Assembly (NCBI GenBank): GCA_003388505.1
Contig: QQVO01000018.1
Coordinates: 1 to 64,000, forward strand
Origin: Planctomycetota bacterium
Lineage (GTDB): Bacteria; Planctomycetota; Planctomycetia; Planctomycetales; Planctomycetaceae
Direction of reading: 5' to 3'
Length of the DNA: 64,000 bases
The notes below the pieces were generated by a model. That model was not told the origin of the DNA. It saw only the letters and a program-made list of their open reading frames with translations, and did no database searches. Shown here piece after piece: positions 1-8,566 of this stretch. Position 1 is the stretch's first letter, and each line of letters begins with the position of its first letter. The translations under genes were made by a program, and so were the position numbers.

Positions 1-13
1 GGCACGGCGCCCG

Positions 14-1024
14 CTACTCGATGCCGCGCGCGGAGCGGACGAGTTCCCGAAGTTCCGGGTCGTCTTCGGCGTTGACGTAGGATTCCCACGCCTGTGCGGC
101 TGACGTCAGATCTTCGCGGGATTCGTACAACAGCGCCAGGTTGAACCACGCCGGAGCGAAACCGGGGGCAAGTTCAGCGGCCCGCCGCAGATGGTCTTCC
201 GCGTCGGCCAGTGAGCGTTCTGCCTCTTCGCCCGTCTGCTGGTCCGCCTGTGCGATGAGGAACGCTCCTTCGAGGTTCAACAGTTCGGGGGTCTCGTCGG
301 GAACAGCGGACCTTGCGCGTTCGAGGTAGTTCTGCGCCTCATCGAGTTCGTTCGCGGCCAGATAGATCGCGGCAAGATCGAGCATGGCTCTGGCGTTGGT
401 CTCATCCGGGACTTGCCCGTATCTGGAAACGGCGCCGGCGACGAGTGTCGCGATCTGGCGCTCACGCAGTTCTTTCAATTCGGGGGAGAGGTCCTCCGCT
501 CCGCGGGAGGCATGATCGGCGAGCGCCATCCGGACGAGCGCGCGATTGTGAGTGGTGTGCATCAGCGGCCGGCTCTCGCTGCTGAGCGTGTAGGCGTGTT
601 CGAGTTCGACGCTGAGGAGTTCGTCGGTTCGTTCGTCGAGATCGGACCGGAGTTCGTGCACTGTTCCGCGCAGATCGGCGATCTCGGCGGACTGCCGTTG
701 CGAGTTCTGAAAACTGACGCCGACGGCCATCAGGATCGCCGCGGCAGCCAGGAGCGGAGAGAGCGCTGTTTTCCAACGGGACGGTGCACGGCTCTGCGCG
801 TCCGTGACCGTTGCGAACGGAACCGCCGCTGCATCACGGCGACCGGTCTCCCCGAGGTCGGAGCGGATTCCGTCGAGGAGTTCCATCGCGCGGGGGCTGC
901 GGCTGATCTGCCCGCGGAGCTGCGCACGATGGTCATCGTCGAGTCGGCCTTCGGCATACGCCGCGAGTACGCCCGGATCGATCTCTTCGTCGTCTTCGGC
1001 GATCAACTGATCCCAGATGGTCAT
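14..1024 (-). CDS. Anti-sigma-factor-like membrane protein with TPR repeats
   Basis: This 336-residue protein has an acidic N-terminal part (about 1-60) resembling the cytoplasmic, sigma-binding region of planctomycete anti-sigma factors, but without the His/Cys residues of a zinc anti-sigma motif. One membrane segment lies at about 86-105 (SPLLAAAAILMAVGVSF), then a short coiled coil (107-145), then TPR-like helices to the C-terminus (about 190-330). The ATG at 1024 is preferred over an upstream TTG because GGAGAGGA lies just before it. It follows the ECF sigma gene on the same strand after about 137 bp, so by context it probably holds that sigma factor and senses something outside the membrane. 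The role is inferred from layout and neighbour; the membrane-plus-TPR architecture is seen directly. Confidence 0.7.
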   Translation of the reverse strand: MTIWDQLIAEDDEEIDPGVLAAYAEGRLDDDHRAQLRGQISRSPRAMELLDGIRSDLGETGRRDAAAVPFATVTDAQSRAPSRWKTALSPLLAAAAILMAVGVSFQNSQRQSAEIADLRGTVHELRSDLDERTDELLSVELEHAYTLSSESRPLMHTTHNRALVRMALADHASRGAEDLSPELKELRERQIATLVAGAVSRYGQVPDETNARAMLDLAAIYLAANELDEAQNYLERARSAVPDETPELLNLEGAFLIAQADQQTGEEAERSLADAEDHLRRAAELAPGFAPAWFNLALLYESREDLTSAAQAWESYVNAEDDPELRELVRSARGIE

Positions 1025-1161
1025 GACAGCGTCCTCTCCGTGCAATGCGGCTTGCCACCGCGCACGATGGTTGGGGGCCCGGATCGCTTCATCGGCGCGC
1101 GGATGAACTTATGCATCGAGACTCCGAAAACTCTTGTCGCAATCTGTCTGCCGGCCATCGT

Positions 1162-2619
1162 TCACTCCTCCTCCACGATGCGGAACGGGGCCGTCGGATC
1201 CCGGCCACTGAACGATTCGTCGACCGCCAAATCGATTCTGCGCTCGAGAAGTTCGGACGGAACGGTTGATTCCTCGCAGAGTTCGTCGGCCAGGCGGGAC
1301 TGCAGTTCGCGCCGCCAGGCGTCCAGTTCTGCGATCAGCCTGGCGACCCGGGCGCCGGACTCGCCAAGCTGTTCGGCGATCTCGGCCGGCGGATGCCCCT
1401 GCCTCCACATCAGGAAGGCGACGTGGAGCAAACGGGGGTTTTCGTCGCGCAAGCTGCGAAAGCTGTCGAGCAGTTTCTCGCTCAGCACCGGCATGAAGAA
1501 GCTGGGCAGACTGCTCTTCAGCGCCTCCTGGATTTGCTCGAGGGAAATCCCCGACTCGGCGGCGAGTTCGCGGCAGGTCGGTTCCGTCCGGGCGATCAGG
1601 TAGTCCGTGATCTCTTTCGCCTGCTGGCTGACGCGGGCTTTGGTGACACCGAAAAGTTCCGAGATAAAAACCTGCTGGGTGCGATAGGGCAGCCACAGGT
1701 AGGCGACATGCGCCAGCCTCGGATTTTTCCGTTCTTTCAAGGAATCGAGTGCGCGATTGAGTTCGGTCTGCAGCTTCGGTTTGAAACGGTCGATCAACTC
1801 GCGTTCGCTCAGTTCTTCGTCGGGCGGCCGGTCGGCGGCGCGGGTCGGCTCCGGTGCATGTTCGGCGTCCATGGAGACGTTCCCCGAATTCGGCCGACGG
1901 ATTTCATCGATGCAGAGCCGCGAGGCCATTGTGTAGAGCCAGGTCTTGAGGCGGGAGAGTCCGTGGTATTTTTCCAGCCGGAGCCGCGGCGTCGGTTCGT
2001 CGTCCTCCCCGGCAAATGAGGCGGGCTGCCCCAGACTGGAGTTGGTGACGGACCACGTCTGGCTGAGGACGTCGTCGACGATTTCCTGCGCGCGGCCGGG
2101 GGAGAGGCGATGGCGATAACGGCGCACGATCGACGGCCCGATCTCGTTGTCGACGATGTCGACCAGCCTCAGACAGGCCGACTGATCGTGCTTGAGACAT
2201 GCAGAGGCATGGAACAGGTCGTCCAGGAGAACCTCGCCGAGATGTCGCTCGATCGTCGTCCGTTTGGCGCCGCTGCGACTGGCGCCGGCCCGACTCCCGT
2301 GTTCCCCGCCTTGTCCACTCTTTTCACAGCGGATCAGATACCCTTCTCCGACAGCGCCTACGACGTGCGGGCAGAGTTCGTCTTCGGTCTGGGCGCAGCC
2401 GGGAGGCCGCGCTTGTTCGAGCGTCTGCGACATCAATTGAAAGCCGTCGTCGAGCCGCTGGTCGTATTCGAGTCGGAACTCAGTGACGGCCTGCGGTTCG
2501 CGACGCGCCATGCGAAGGGCGAACTCTCGATCGCTCGTGGCAGGCGTTGGCGCCATGATCTCTCGACACAGGGCGAAAGCGGCAAATCGGTCAGTGGTGG
2601 CGAGTTGTGCAGTTCCCAT
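1162..2619 (-). CDS. ECF-type RNA polymerase sigma factor with duplicated region-4-like domain
   Basis: This is a 485-residue protein, far longer than a usual ECF sigma factor of about 180-200. Region 2 lies at about 150-242, ending in the typical pattern LKTWLYTMASRLCIDEIRR. A first helix-turn-helix resembling region 4 lies at about 290-345 (contains FGVTKARVSQQ). A second, similar block lies at about 383-442 (contains LGESGARVARL). Both blocks are preceded by a matching stretch (NPRLAHVAYL and NPRLLHVAFL), which suggests an internal duplication. The start is uncertain: the ATG at 2556 has GAGAG upstream and is a good alternative to 2619. The next gene on the strand is the probable anti-sigma factor. 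The promoter targets cannot be read from the sequence. Confidence 0.8.
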   Translation of the reverse strand: MGTAQLATTDRFAAFALCREIMAPTPATSDREFALRMARREPQAVTEFRLEYDQRLDDGFQLMSQTLEQARPPGCAQTEDELCPHVVGAVGEGYLIRCEKSGQGGEHGSRAGASRSGAKRTTIERHLGEVLLDDLFHASACLKHDQSACLRLVDIVDNEIGPSIVRRYRHRLSPGRAQEIVDDVLSQTWSVTNSSLGQPASFAGEDDEPTPRLRLEKYHGLSRLKTWLYTMASRLCIDEIRRPNSGNVSMDAEHAPEPTRAADRPPDEELSERELIDRFKPKLQTELNRALDSLKERKNPRLAHVAYLWLPYRTQQVFISELFGVTKARVSQQAKEITDYLIARTEPTCRELAAESGISLEQIQEALKSSLPSFFMPVLSEKLLDSFRSLRDENPRLLHVAFLMWRQGHPPAEIAEQLGESGARVARLIAELDAWRRELQSRLADELCEESTVPSELLERRIDLAVDESFSGRDPTAPFRIVEEE

Positions 2620-2823
2620 ACCGCTGAGACGGCCGAGGGACGGCCGAGGTAAGGGGGAATTCGCACAAATCTGTCGCGTCCGCCGCAGAACTTCGCACGA
2701 CGGCCCGGTTTCCGCAAGTCTCCGGCGCGGGCGGCGTCGCCGTCAACTGTCGCCGGACGGCGAGCATCCGGGTTTCGCATCGCGAATATTCGGCGGTGAT
2801 GAGCGGCCAGTGGATGTTTCTCG

Positions 2824-2852
2824 TTGCGAACGTGTTGTTTCGCACTTAAAAT
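2824..2852 (+). promoter_or_regulatory. Probable sigma-70-type promoter for the TPR-DUF1549 gene
   Basis: TTGCGA (2824-2829) and TAAAAT (2847-2852) are separated by 17 bp, about 58 bp upstream of the chosen start codon at 2910. The match to the consensus is good for a GC-rich genome. It lies in the gap between the divergent sigma factor and the TPR-DUF1549 gene. Confidence 0.5.
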
Positions 2853-2909
2853 ACTGTGGGCCCAGGTCACACGTCCTCACTCCGCACGACCAGGAAACGG
2901 ATCATTCGC

Positions 2910-5903
2910 ATGCGAGTTCAATGGCGCCCCAAGAGTCCAGCCGTACTTTACGGAGTCCTGTCGGTGATCGCTGCTACGGTGATGATGGTCGGTGGCGATG
3001 CTCTCGCGCAACAGACGGCGAAGCAGCAGCAGGCGGAAGCGCTTGCGAGTCAGGCTCGGACGAGCGCGGAGCAGTCCCAATGGGATGCCGCGATCACCAG
3101 CGCCCGCAAGGCGCTTGACCTTGATTCCGAGAACGCATCGGCCCGGATCGCTCTGGGAATGGGGCTTAGCGGCAAGGGGGACGTTGACAGCGCGATCGAA
3201 GAGTTTGACAAAGTGACGGAACTGACGGGCCGCGACGCGGAGACCGTGGAACTTCGCGCCGATGCGTTCGCGCAGCGTTCGCTGGCGTTGTACCGGAAGG
3301 GGGAATTCCTCGAGGCGATCAACAGCGCCTACTTCGCGATCCTGGAGCGGAACACGCACCACGAGGCGCACAATTACCGGGCGATGGCGTACCTTGAACG
3401 CGAAGAGTACGACAAAGCCATCACGAGCTGTAACCGAGCGCTCCAGCACAAAGAGGACTTCGCGGAGGCGTACAGCAATCGCGGGTACGCCTACGCCGCA
3501 AAAGGGAACTTCAAGCGGGCCATCGACGATCTGACGAAGGCGATCGAACTCGACCCGAATCTCGCGATCGCTTACCAGCGGCGCGGCGCAGCGAAAGCCG
3601 CGAAGGGCGATTTGGACGCCGGGTCGGCCGACATCGACAAGTCGCTGCAGATTGATCCGAACCTGGTCGAGGGACTGTGCGACCGCGCCTTGCTGAAAGG
3701 CATGCGGGGCGACCTCTCCGGGGCGATGACCGATCTCGACCGGGCGATCGAGATCAATCCCCGTTTCGCCAAGGCGCATTTGAGGCGGGGCCAGGCGTTG
3801 CTCGCGCAGGGCGACTACGGCGCCGCGATCACCAGTTTCAACAAAGCGATCGAACTGCGAGGCGACTACGCCGATGCGTATTGTTACCGCGGTTTCGCGC
3901 TGCACGGCAGCCGAGATTACGAGCGAGCGGCCGACGACTTTACCACTGCGATCGAGCTGAAACCGGACTTCGTGAAAGCGTACGAGGGTCGCAGTGAAGC
4001 CTACAAGAAACTGGGCGAAGGACGTTTGGCGCGGGCGGATCAGAAGACCGTGCGTGAATTGAATGCGCCCGCCGAAGAAAAGAAAGAGGACGATGAGGAA
4101 ACGCCTCGCTTCGTTGTGGAATCCGAACAGGTCGATCCGAAACGAAGGCAGGAAGCGCTGGTCGGGGCGAAAGAGATCGACCGGTTGGTCGCCGCGAATT
4201 ACAAGAAGCATGACGTGACGCCCAACCCTCGCACGACCGACGAGCAGTTCGTCCGTCGCATCTATCTGGACATCGCAGGCCGGATCCCGACCTTTCCGGA
4301 AGCCAGGCGGTTCCTGAATACGCCCAATCCCGACAAGCGGAGCGATCTGATCGACGAACTGCTGGGCAGCGAGGACTACGCCAGCCATTCGTTCAATTAC
4401 TGGGCGGACGTGCTCCGCTATACGGACAACCTGAACAACAGCGTCCGAGGCGAACATTATCGGCAATGGATCAAGCAATCGCTCGCGGAGAACAAACCGT
4501 GGGACGAGATGGTCCACGAGATGCTGACTGCGGAAGGGCTGGTCTGGGAAGACCCGGCGACAGGCTACCTGCAGCGGGACGCCAACATGCCGCTGGACAA
4601 CATGAACAACACGGTGCGCATCTTCCTCGGGACGCGGATCGGCTGCGCCCAGTGCCACGACCACCCCTTCGACCGTTGGACGCAGAAAGAATTCTACCAG
4701 GTGGCGGCGTTCACGTTCGGGACGCTCACGCGCACCGGCGGCGGGGACAAACGATACTGGGAGGAGAACCCCAACTCGCGACTGTCGGAGGAATACGATG
4801 CGATTGAGCAGGAAGAAGAGGACCGGCGGAGGAATTCGTACCGGTTCAACCGTCTGATCGCGTACAACCAGCAGATCGTCAACGACCAGCCCGGCCGGAA
4901 GATCAAGCTGCCGCACGACTACGCCTACTCGGACGCCAAACCGGGCGACGTGATCGAACCCGCGACTCTCTTCGGCGATCCGGCGAAAGTGGTCGGCGAT
5001 GAGCCGCCACGGCATGCCTTCGCGCGATGGCTGACCTCCAAGGACAATCCCCGTTTCGCCCTCACGATCGCGAACCGGCTGTGGAAGCGGGCGTTTGGCG
5101 TGGGGCAGATCGAACCGGTCGACAACATGATGGACGAGACGGTCGCCGAGAATCCGGAGTTGATGGCGTTTCTGGAATCGGAGATGAAGCGTCTCGACTT
5201 CGACATGAAGCAGTACCTGCGGATGATCTACAACTCCGAGACGTATCAGCGGGAGGCGAGCAGCCACGAGGTCCATCTGGGCGAGCCGTATCACTTCCCC
5301 GGCCCGGTTCTTCGCCGCATGACCGCGGAGCAGTTGTGGGATTCCTTCCTGACGCTGGCGATCGGCGATCGAAACAATTTCCGGGAACTTCCGGCCGAAG
5401 TGCGAACGAGCATCACCGGGGTTGATCTGAGTTCGATTTCGGCGCCGGAACTGCTGGTGGCGATGAACGAAGGTCAGGAGGTTGATCGCGGTCGCTATCA
5501 GCGGGAGAAAGGCTACCGCTACAAGGGAGTGCTGCTGGCGCGGGCGTCCGAGTTGCCCTCGCCTGTTCCCGCCGACCACTTTCTGCGGATCTTTGGACAG
5601 TCCGATCGGGAACTGATTTCCGCTTCGTCGGATTCCGGTTCGGTGCCGCAGGTGCTGTTCATGTTCAACGGCCCGATTTCTCACATGATGCTCGAAGAGA
5701 ATTCGACGATGTACAACAACGTCATGAAGACGAAGTCGGTCGGCGCCGGGATCAAAGCGGCCTTCCTGACAATCCTCAGCCGTGAACCGACTACGGAAGA
5801 GCTGCAGCTCGCCATGAGGGAGGTTGAAGAGAAAGGCCCGGCGGGCTACGGAAACGTCATCTGGTCCCTGGTCAACACCCGCGAGTTCCTGTTCGTTCAG
5901 TAG
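2910..5903 (+). CDS. TPR - DUF1549 - DUF1553 fusion protein (planctomycete cytochrome-like)
   Basis: This is a 997-residue exported protein. A signal peptide (about 1-33, with VIAATVMMVGG) is followed by about ten tetratricopeptide repeats (about 35-375), an acidic linker, DUF1549 (about 410-620) and DUF1553 (about 680-970). CAQCHDHP at 579-586 holds a CxxCH motif typical of DUF1549 proteins, possibly for haem or metal. The ATG at 2910 has AGGAAACGG upstream and begins the signal peptide, so it is preferred to the longer frame from 2856. The family is abundant in planctomycetes and is usually paired with a DUF1501 gene, as here (starts at 6059). Its biochemical function is not established. 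The long N-terminal TPR array is unlike the second DUF1549 protein in this window. Confidence 0.9.
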   Translation: MRVQWRPKSPAVLYGVLSVIAATVMMVGGDALAQQTAKQQQAEALASQARTSAEQSQWDAAITSARKALDLDSENASARIALGMGLSGKGDVDSAIEEFDKVTELTGRDAETVELRADAFAQRSLALYRKGEFLEAINSAYFAILERNTHHEAHNYRAMAYLEREEYDKAITSCNRALQHKEDFAEAYSNRGYAYAAKGNFKRAIDDLTKAIELDPNLAIAYQRRGAAKAAKGDLDAGSADIDKSLQIDPNLVEGLCDRALLKGMRGDLSGAMTDLDRAIEINPRFAKAHLRRGQALLAQGDYGAAITSFNKAIELRGDYADAYCYRGFALHGSRDYERAADDFTTAIELKPDFVKAYEGRSEAYKKLGEGRLARADQKTVRELNAPAEEKKEDDEETPRFVVESEQVDPKRRQEALVGAKEIDRLVAANYKKHDVTPNPRTTDEQFVRRIYLDIAGRIPTFPEARRFLNTPNPDKRSDLIDELLGSEDYASHSFNYWADVLRYTDNLNNSVRGEHYRQWIKQSLAENKPWDEMVHEMLTAEGLVWEDPATGYLQRDANMPLDNMNNTVRIFLGTRIGCAQCHDHPFDRWTQKEFYQVAAFTFGTLTRTGGGDKRYWEENPNSRLSEEYDAIEQEEEDRRRNSYRFNRLIAYNQQIVNDQPGRKIKLPHDYAYSDAKPGDVIEPATLFGDPAKVVGDEPPRHAFARWLTSKDNPRFALTIANRLWKRAFGVGQIEPVDNMMDETVAENPELMAFLESEMKRLDFDMKQYLRMIYNSETYQREASSHEVHLGEPYHFPGPVLRRMTAEQLWDSFLTLAIGDRNNFRELPAEVRTSITGVDLSSISAPELLVAMNEGQEVDRGRYQREKGYRYKGVLLARASELPSPVPADHFLRIFGQSDRELISASSDSGSVPQVLFMFNGPISHMMLEENSTMYNNVMKTKSVGAGIKAAFLTILSREPTTEELQLAMREVEEKGPAGYGNVIWSLVNTREFLFVQ

Positions 5904-5943
5904 CGCTCCGTTCGGCGCTTGATTTTCCGTTTGGCTGGACGGC

Positions 5944-6030
5944 AGATTCGCACGACACCCTGCGTGATTCGTGCTCCCGTGAGCCCCCAACCCCAAGAAT
6001 CTGACTTGACGGACCACCAGTACAAGTCAG
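5944..6030 (-). repeat. Dispersed hairpin repeat, family R2, copy 1
   Basis: Read on the minus strand this stretch matches 48129-48213 over about 85 bases, apart from scattered substitutions and a 3-base gap. Shared blocks include GGTCCGTCAA, TCAGATT, GAGCACGAAT, CGCAGG and TCGTGCG. GCACGA and TCGTGC pair to form a hairpin in both copies. It fills the gap between the DUF1549 gene and the DUF1501 gene. Confidence 0.7.
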
Positions 6031-6058
6031 CCGCAATCGCAAATCAGAAAGCCAAGCT

Positions 6059-7339
6059 GTGAAAGAATTCGTATCGACACTAGACGAAATCGGCCGACGG
6101 CAGTTCATGGAGGTTGCGGCCAAATCGGCGCTGGGGGTGAGCATGCTGCCGGCTTTGAGCCGTGCGGTCGAAGCCGCTCCGCAGGGGGGTCGCGCGAAGC
6201 GTCTGATCTACCTCTACATGGGCGGCGGAATGACCCACCTGGACACGTTCGACCTCAAACCGGGGCACGAGAACCAGGGCGAAACGGAGGCGATCAGCAC
6301 CTCCGTTCCGGGCGTGCAGATCAGCGAGTTCCTGCCGACCGTCGCAAGCCAGTTCAAACACATTGCTGCGATCCGCTCGATGTTCACGCAGACCGGCGAC
6401 CATGCCGGCGGCGAGTATCTGATGCGGACCAGCTATGAGGAAATTGCGACCACGCGGCACCCGTCGATGGGCCCGTGGATCCAGAAGTTCAAAGGACGGC
6501 AGAACAAGTCCCTCCCGGACACCGTGCTGATCAGTGCGCCGGCGCGGCATCCGGGTCCGGGGTTTTTCGATCCCACCTTCAGCCCGCTGCCGATCGGGGA
6601 TCCCAATCGCGGGCTCGAAAACACCGATCCCCCGGCTTACCTCACCGATTCGTCGTTTGAGAAGCGCGTCGAGTTGATCGACGCCTTCGACAAGAACTTC
6701 CGGGAGAAGTTCAACGTCCGCAAGGTGCGGACTTACACCGATCTGTACACCGAGGCCACCAGTCTGCTTTCCAGCGAGGAACTCAAGGCTTTCGACCTGA
6801 ACGAAGTGGAAGACGCCGAGCGGGATCGTTACGGCCGGGATCGCTTCGGGCAGGGCTGCCTGTTGGCACGGCGGCTGATTGAGAACAACGTCCGCTGCGT
6901 GGAAGTCACGTTCGGCGGATGGGACATGCACAACAGCATTTACAGTCCGGGCGCACTTCCGGCGCGGACCGGAGTTCTTGACCGGGCTCTCGGGAATCTG
7001 CTGAAAGATCTCTCCGAAAGCGGTCTGCTGAGTGACACGCTCATCGCGCTGACGACCGAATTCGGCCGTTCCCCGGTCATCAATTACAACGCGGGGCGCG
7101 ATCACCATCCCGCCGTGTTCTCGGCGCTGCTGGCGGGCGGAGGAGTCCAGGGAGGCCAGTTGTACGGGAAATCGGACGAAGAGGGGCACGGCGTCGAAGA
7201 GGACGGCGTGAGCCCGTCTGACTTCAATGCGACGATCGCCACCGCGCTCGGGTTGCCGCTCGAGGAGGAAGTTTTCTCGCCGACGGGCCGTCCGTTTACC
7301 GTCGCCCACGACGGAACCTGCGTTGAGGCGCTGTTGTAA
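6059..7339 (+). CDS. DUF1501 family exported protein
   Basis: This is a 426-residue protein. The N-terminus (GRRQFMEVAAKSALGVSMLP) is a twin-arginine-type export signal. The body has the DUF1501 signatures: YMGGGMTHLDTFDLKP near the start, an ALTTEFGRSP block, and GRDHHPAVFSALLAGGG near the C-terminus. DUF1501 belongs to the alkaline-phosphatase/sulfatase-like fold group and is usually adjacent to DUF1549/DUF1553 proteins, as here. The start is GTG with only a weak ribosome site. It lies 155 bp downstream of the TPR-DUF1549 gene and is probably co-transcribed with it. The substrate is unknown. Confidence 0.9.
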   Translation: MKEFVSTLDEIGRRQFMEVAAKSALGVSMLPALSRAVEAAPQGGRAKRLIYLYMGGGMTHLDTFDLKPGHENQGETEAISTSVPGVQISEFLPTVASQFKHIAAIRSMFTQTGDHAGGEYLMRTSYEEIATTRHPSMGPWIQKFKGRQNKSLPDTVLISAPARHPGPGFFDPTFSPLPIGDPNRGLENTDPPAYLTDSSFEKRVELIDAFDKNFREKFNVRKVRTYTDLYTEATSLLSSEELKAFDLNEVEDAERDRYGRDRFGQGCLLARRLIENNVRCVEVTFGGWDMHNSIYSPGALPARTGVLDRALGNLLKDLSESGLLSDTLIALTTEFGRSPVINYNAGRDHHPAVFSALLAGGGVQGGQLYGKSDEEGHGVEEDGVSPSDFNATIATALGLPLEEEVFSPTGRPFTVAHDGTCVEALL

Positions 7340-7417
7340 TCGGCGCGACGGCGGTGCGCGGACCCGGAAACCCCATCCATCGCGGGAGTCGTCTCGGAAC
7401 GCCGACTCACGCCCTGT

Positions 7418-8566
7418 TCACGAACCGCGCTTCGTGCCGCGCGGGGAAGCCCGGCCGCCTTTGCCGTTCGATCCGCGGGCAGGAACGACCGAGTCGTCCC
7501 GCTCGACGACCAGTACGTTGGAGGCGAGTTCGTCGACAACGCGTTCTTCGAGGCCTTTGGCGCGGGACCGCAGACGGCGCAGCTTGGCGACTGAAGAGCC
7601 GGGGGGCAGGCGGCCCAGATGACAGACCGGTTCTCCGGGGCTGACCGCCGGGAGAGTGGTCATGCCGAGGACGACGGCGTCGAAGGGGGCATGCAACGAA
7701 CTTCGCTCGTGCCCCAGCAGGTCGGCGTTCGTCGCCAGTGGTTGCTCGGCCTCGATGAACTCACCCGGCTTGACGTGAAATCTGAGAAATCCGCCCCGAT
7801 CGGCGCGAATCCACTTCGTTTTCTGAATCACGACCTGGTCGTCGGGGCGGTCGATCGGACCGTCGAGCATCTCCAGGTATTTGAGAACGTTCTTGATTCC
7901 CCGGGCGGCGGTCTCGACGATCGTCGGCTCGACCTTCCAGACTTCTCCGGCCTCCAGGATGATCGTCGGACATCCGCTTCGGCACGCTTCCCGCCGGAAC
8001 GCGCCTTTCGGTCCTTTGCCGTTGATGATGATCTCGCTGCCGAACGCCCTGGCCAGCTTGTTGACATCGGACCGGGCCATATCGCCCCGGACCGTGGGAT
8101 AGTTGGTCCGGCGAACGGCCGCCGTATGCAGGTCGATTCCATAGTCGCAGCGCGAGACGATTTCGGTGAAGATGGTGCGGGCCATGCGGCTGGCGAGGCT
8201 GCCTCCCACCGACCCCGGGAAACAGCGATTGAGATCGCGGCGATCAGGCAGATAACGCGAGTGGCGTTCGAACGCGGGGAGATTCAACACGGGGACGAAG
8301 ATGACGGCGCCGCGTTTGAGTCGCAGCGACTCATCGTGAATCAACTGGCGAATCGCCCCGGTCCCGTTGATCTCGTCACCGTGCAGCGCCGCGGTGACGA
8401 AGAGAACCGGCCCGTCCACGGCGGCGCGTCGAATCTGGATGGGAATCTGCACCGTCATGCTGCTGTAGCTTTCGCTGACGGCCAGCGCGACGTCGCGCGA
8501 CTCTCCAGCCGGGATCTTCTCTTTCTGCCACCGATCGATGGGCATTCGTTCGCGGGGCACGGGCAT
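7418..8566 (-). CDS. Succinylglutamate desuccinylase/aspartoacylase (AstE/AspA) family metalloenzyme
   Basis: This is a 382-residue protein of the M14-like zinc deacylase family. Zinc ligands are visible: H62 and E65 in ALHGDEINGTG, and H147 in YGIDLHTA. The DLNR segment (111-114), typical of substrate binding in this family, and a likely catalytic glutamate in TIILEAGE are also present. The family removes acyl or aminoacyl groups from amino-acid amides; here the substrate is unknown. It overlaps the upstream RimK-like gene by one base and is the last gene of a four-gene operon. This suggests that it hydrolyses or recycles the product made by the ligase. Confidence 0.88.
   Translation of the reverse strand: MPVPRERMPIDRWQKEKIPAGESRDVALAVSESYSSMTVQIPIQIRRAAVDGPVLFVTAALHGDEINGTGAIRQLIHDESLRLKRGAVIFVPVLNLPAFERHSRYLPDRRDLNRCFPGSVGGSLASRMARTIFTEIVSRCDYGIDLHTAAVRRTNYPTVRGDMARSDVNKLARAFGSEIIINGKGPKGAFRREACRSGCPTIILEAGEVWKVEPTIVETAARGIKNVLKYLEMLDGPIDRPDDQVVIQKTKWIRADRGGFLRFHVKPGEFIEAEQPLATNADLLGHERSSLHAPFDAVVLGMTTLPAVSPGEPVCHLGRLPPGSSVAKLRRLRSRAKGLEERVVDELASNVLVVERDDSVVPARGSNGKGGRASPRGTKRGS

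Noticed and set aside
4641-4658. CxxCH in the DUF1549 protein as proof of a c-type cytochrome
   Set aside because: The motif is part of the DUF1549 family pattern and no cytochrome maturation or electron-transfer genes are nearby; covalent haem is not shown.
2877-6017. A 1046-codon open frame on the minus strand opposite the TPR-DUF1549 gene
   Set aside because: Its translation lacks recognisable domains and is rich in Arg/His/Val as expected for the shadow of a GC-rich gene; the plus-strand protein has clear TPR, DUF1549 and DUF1553 domains.
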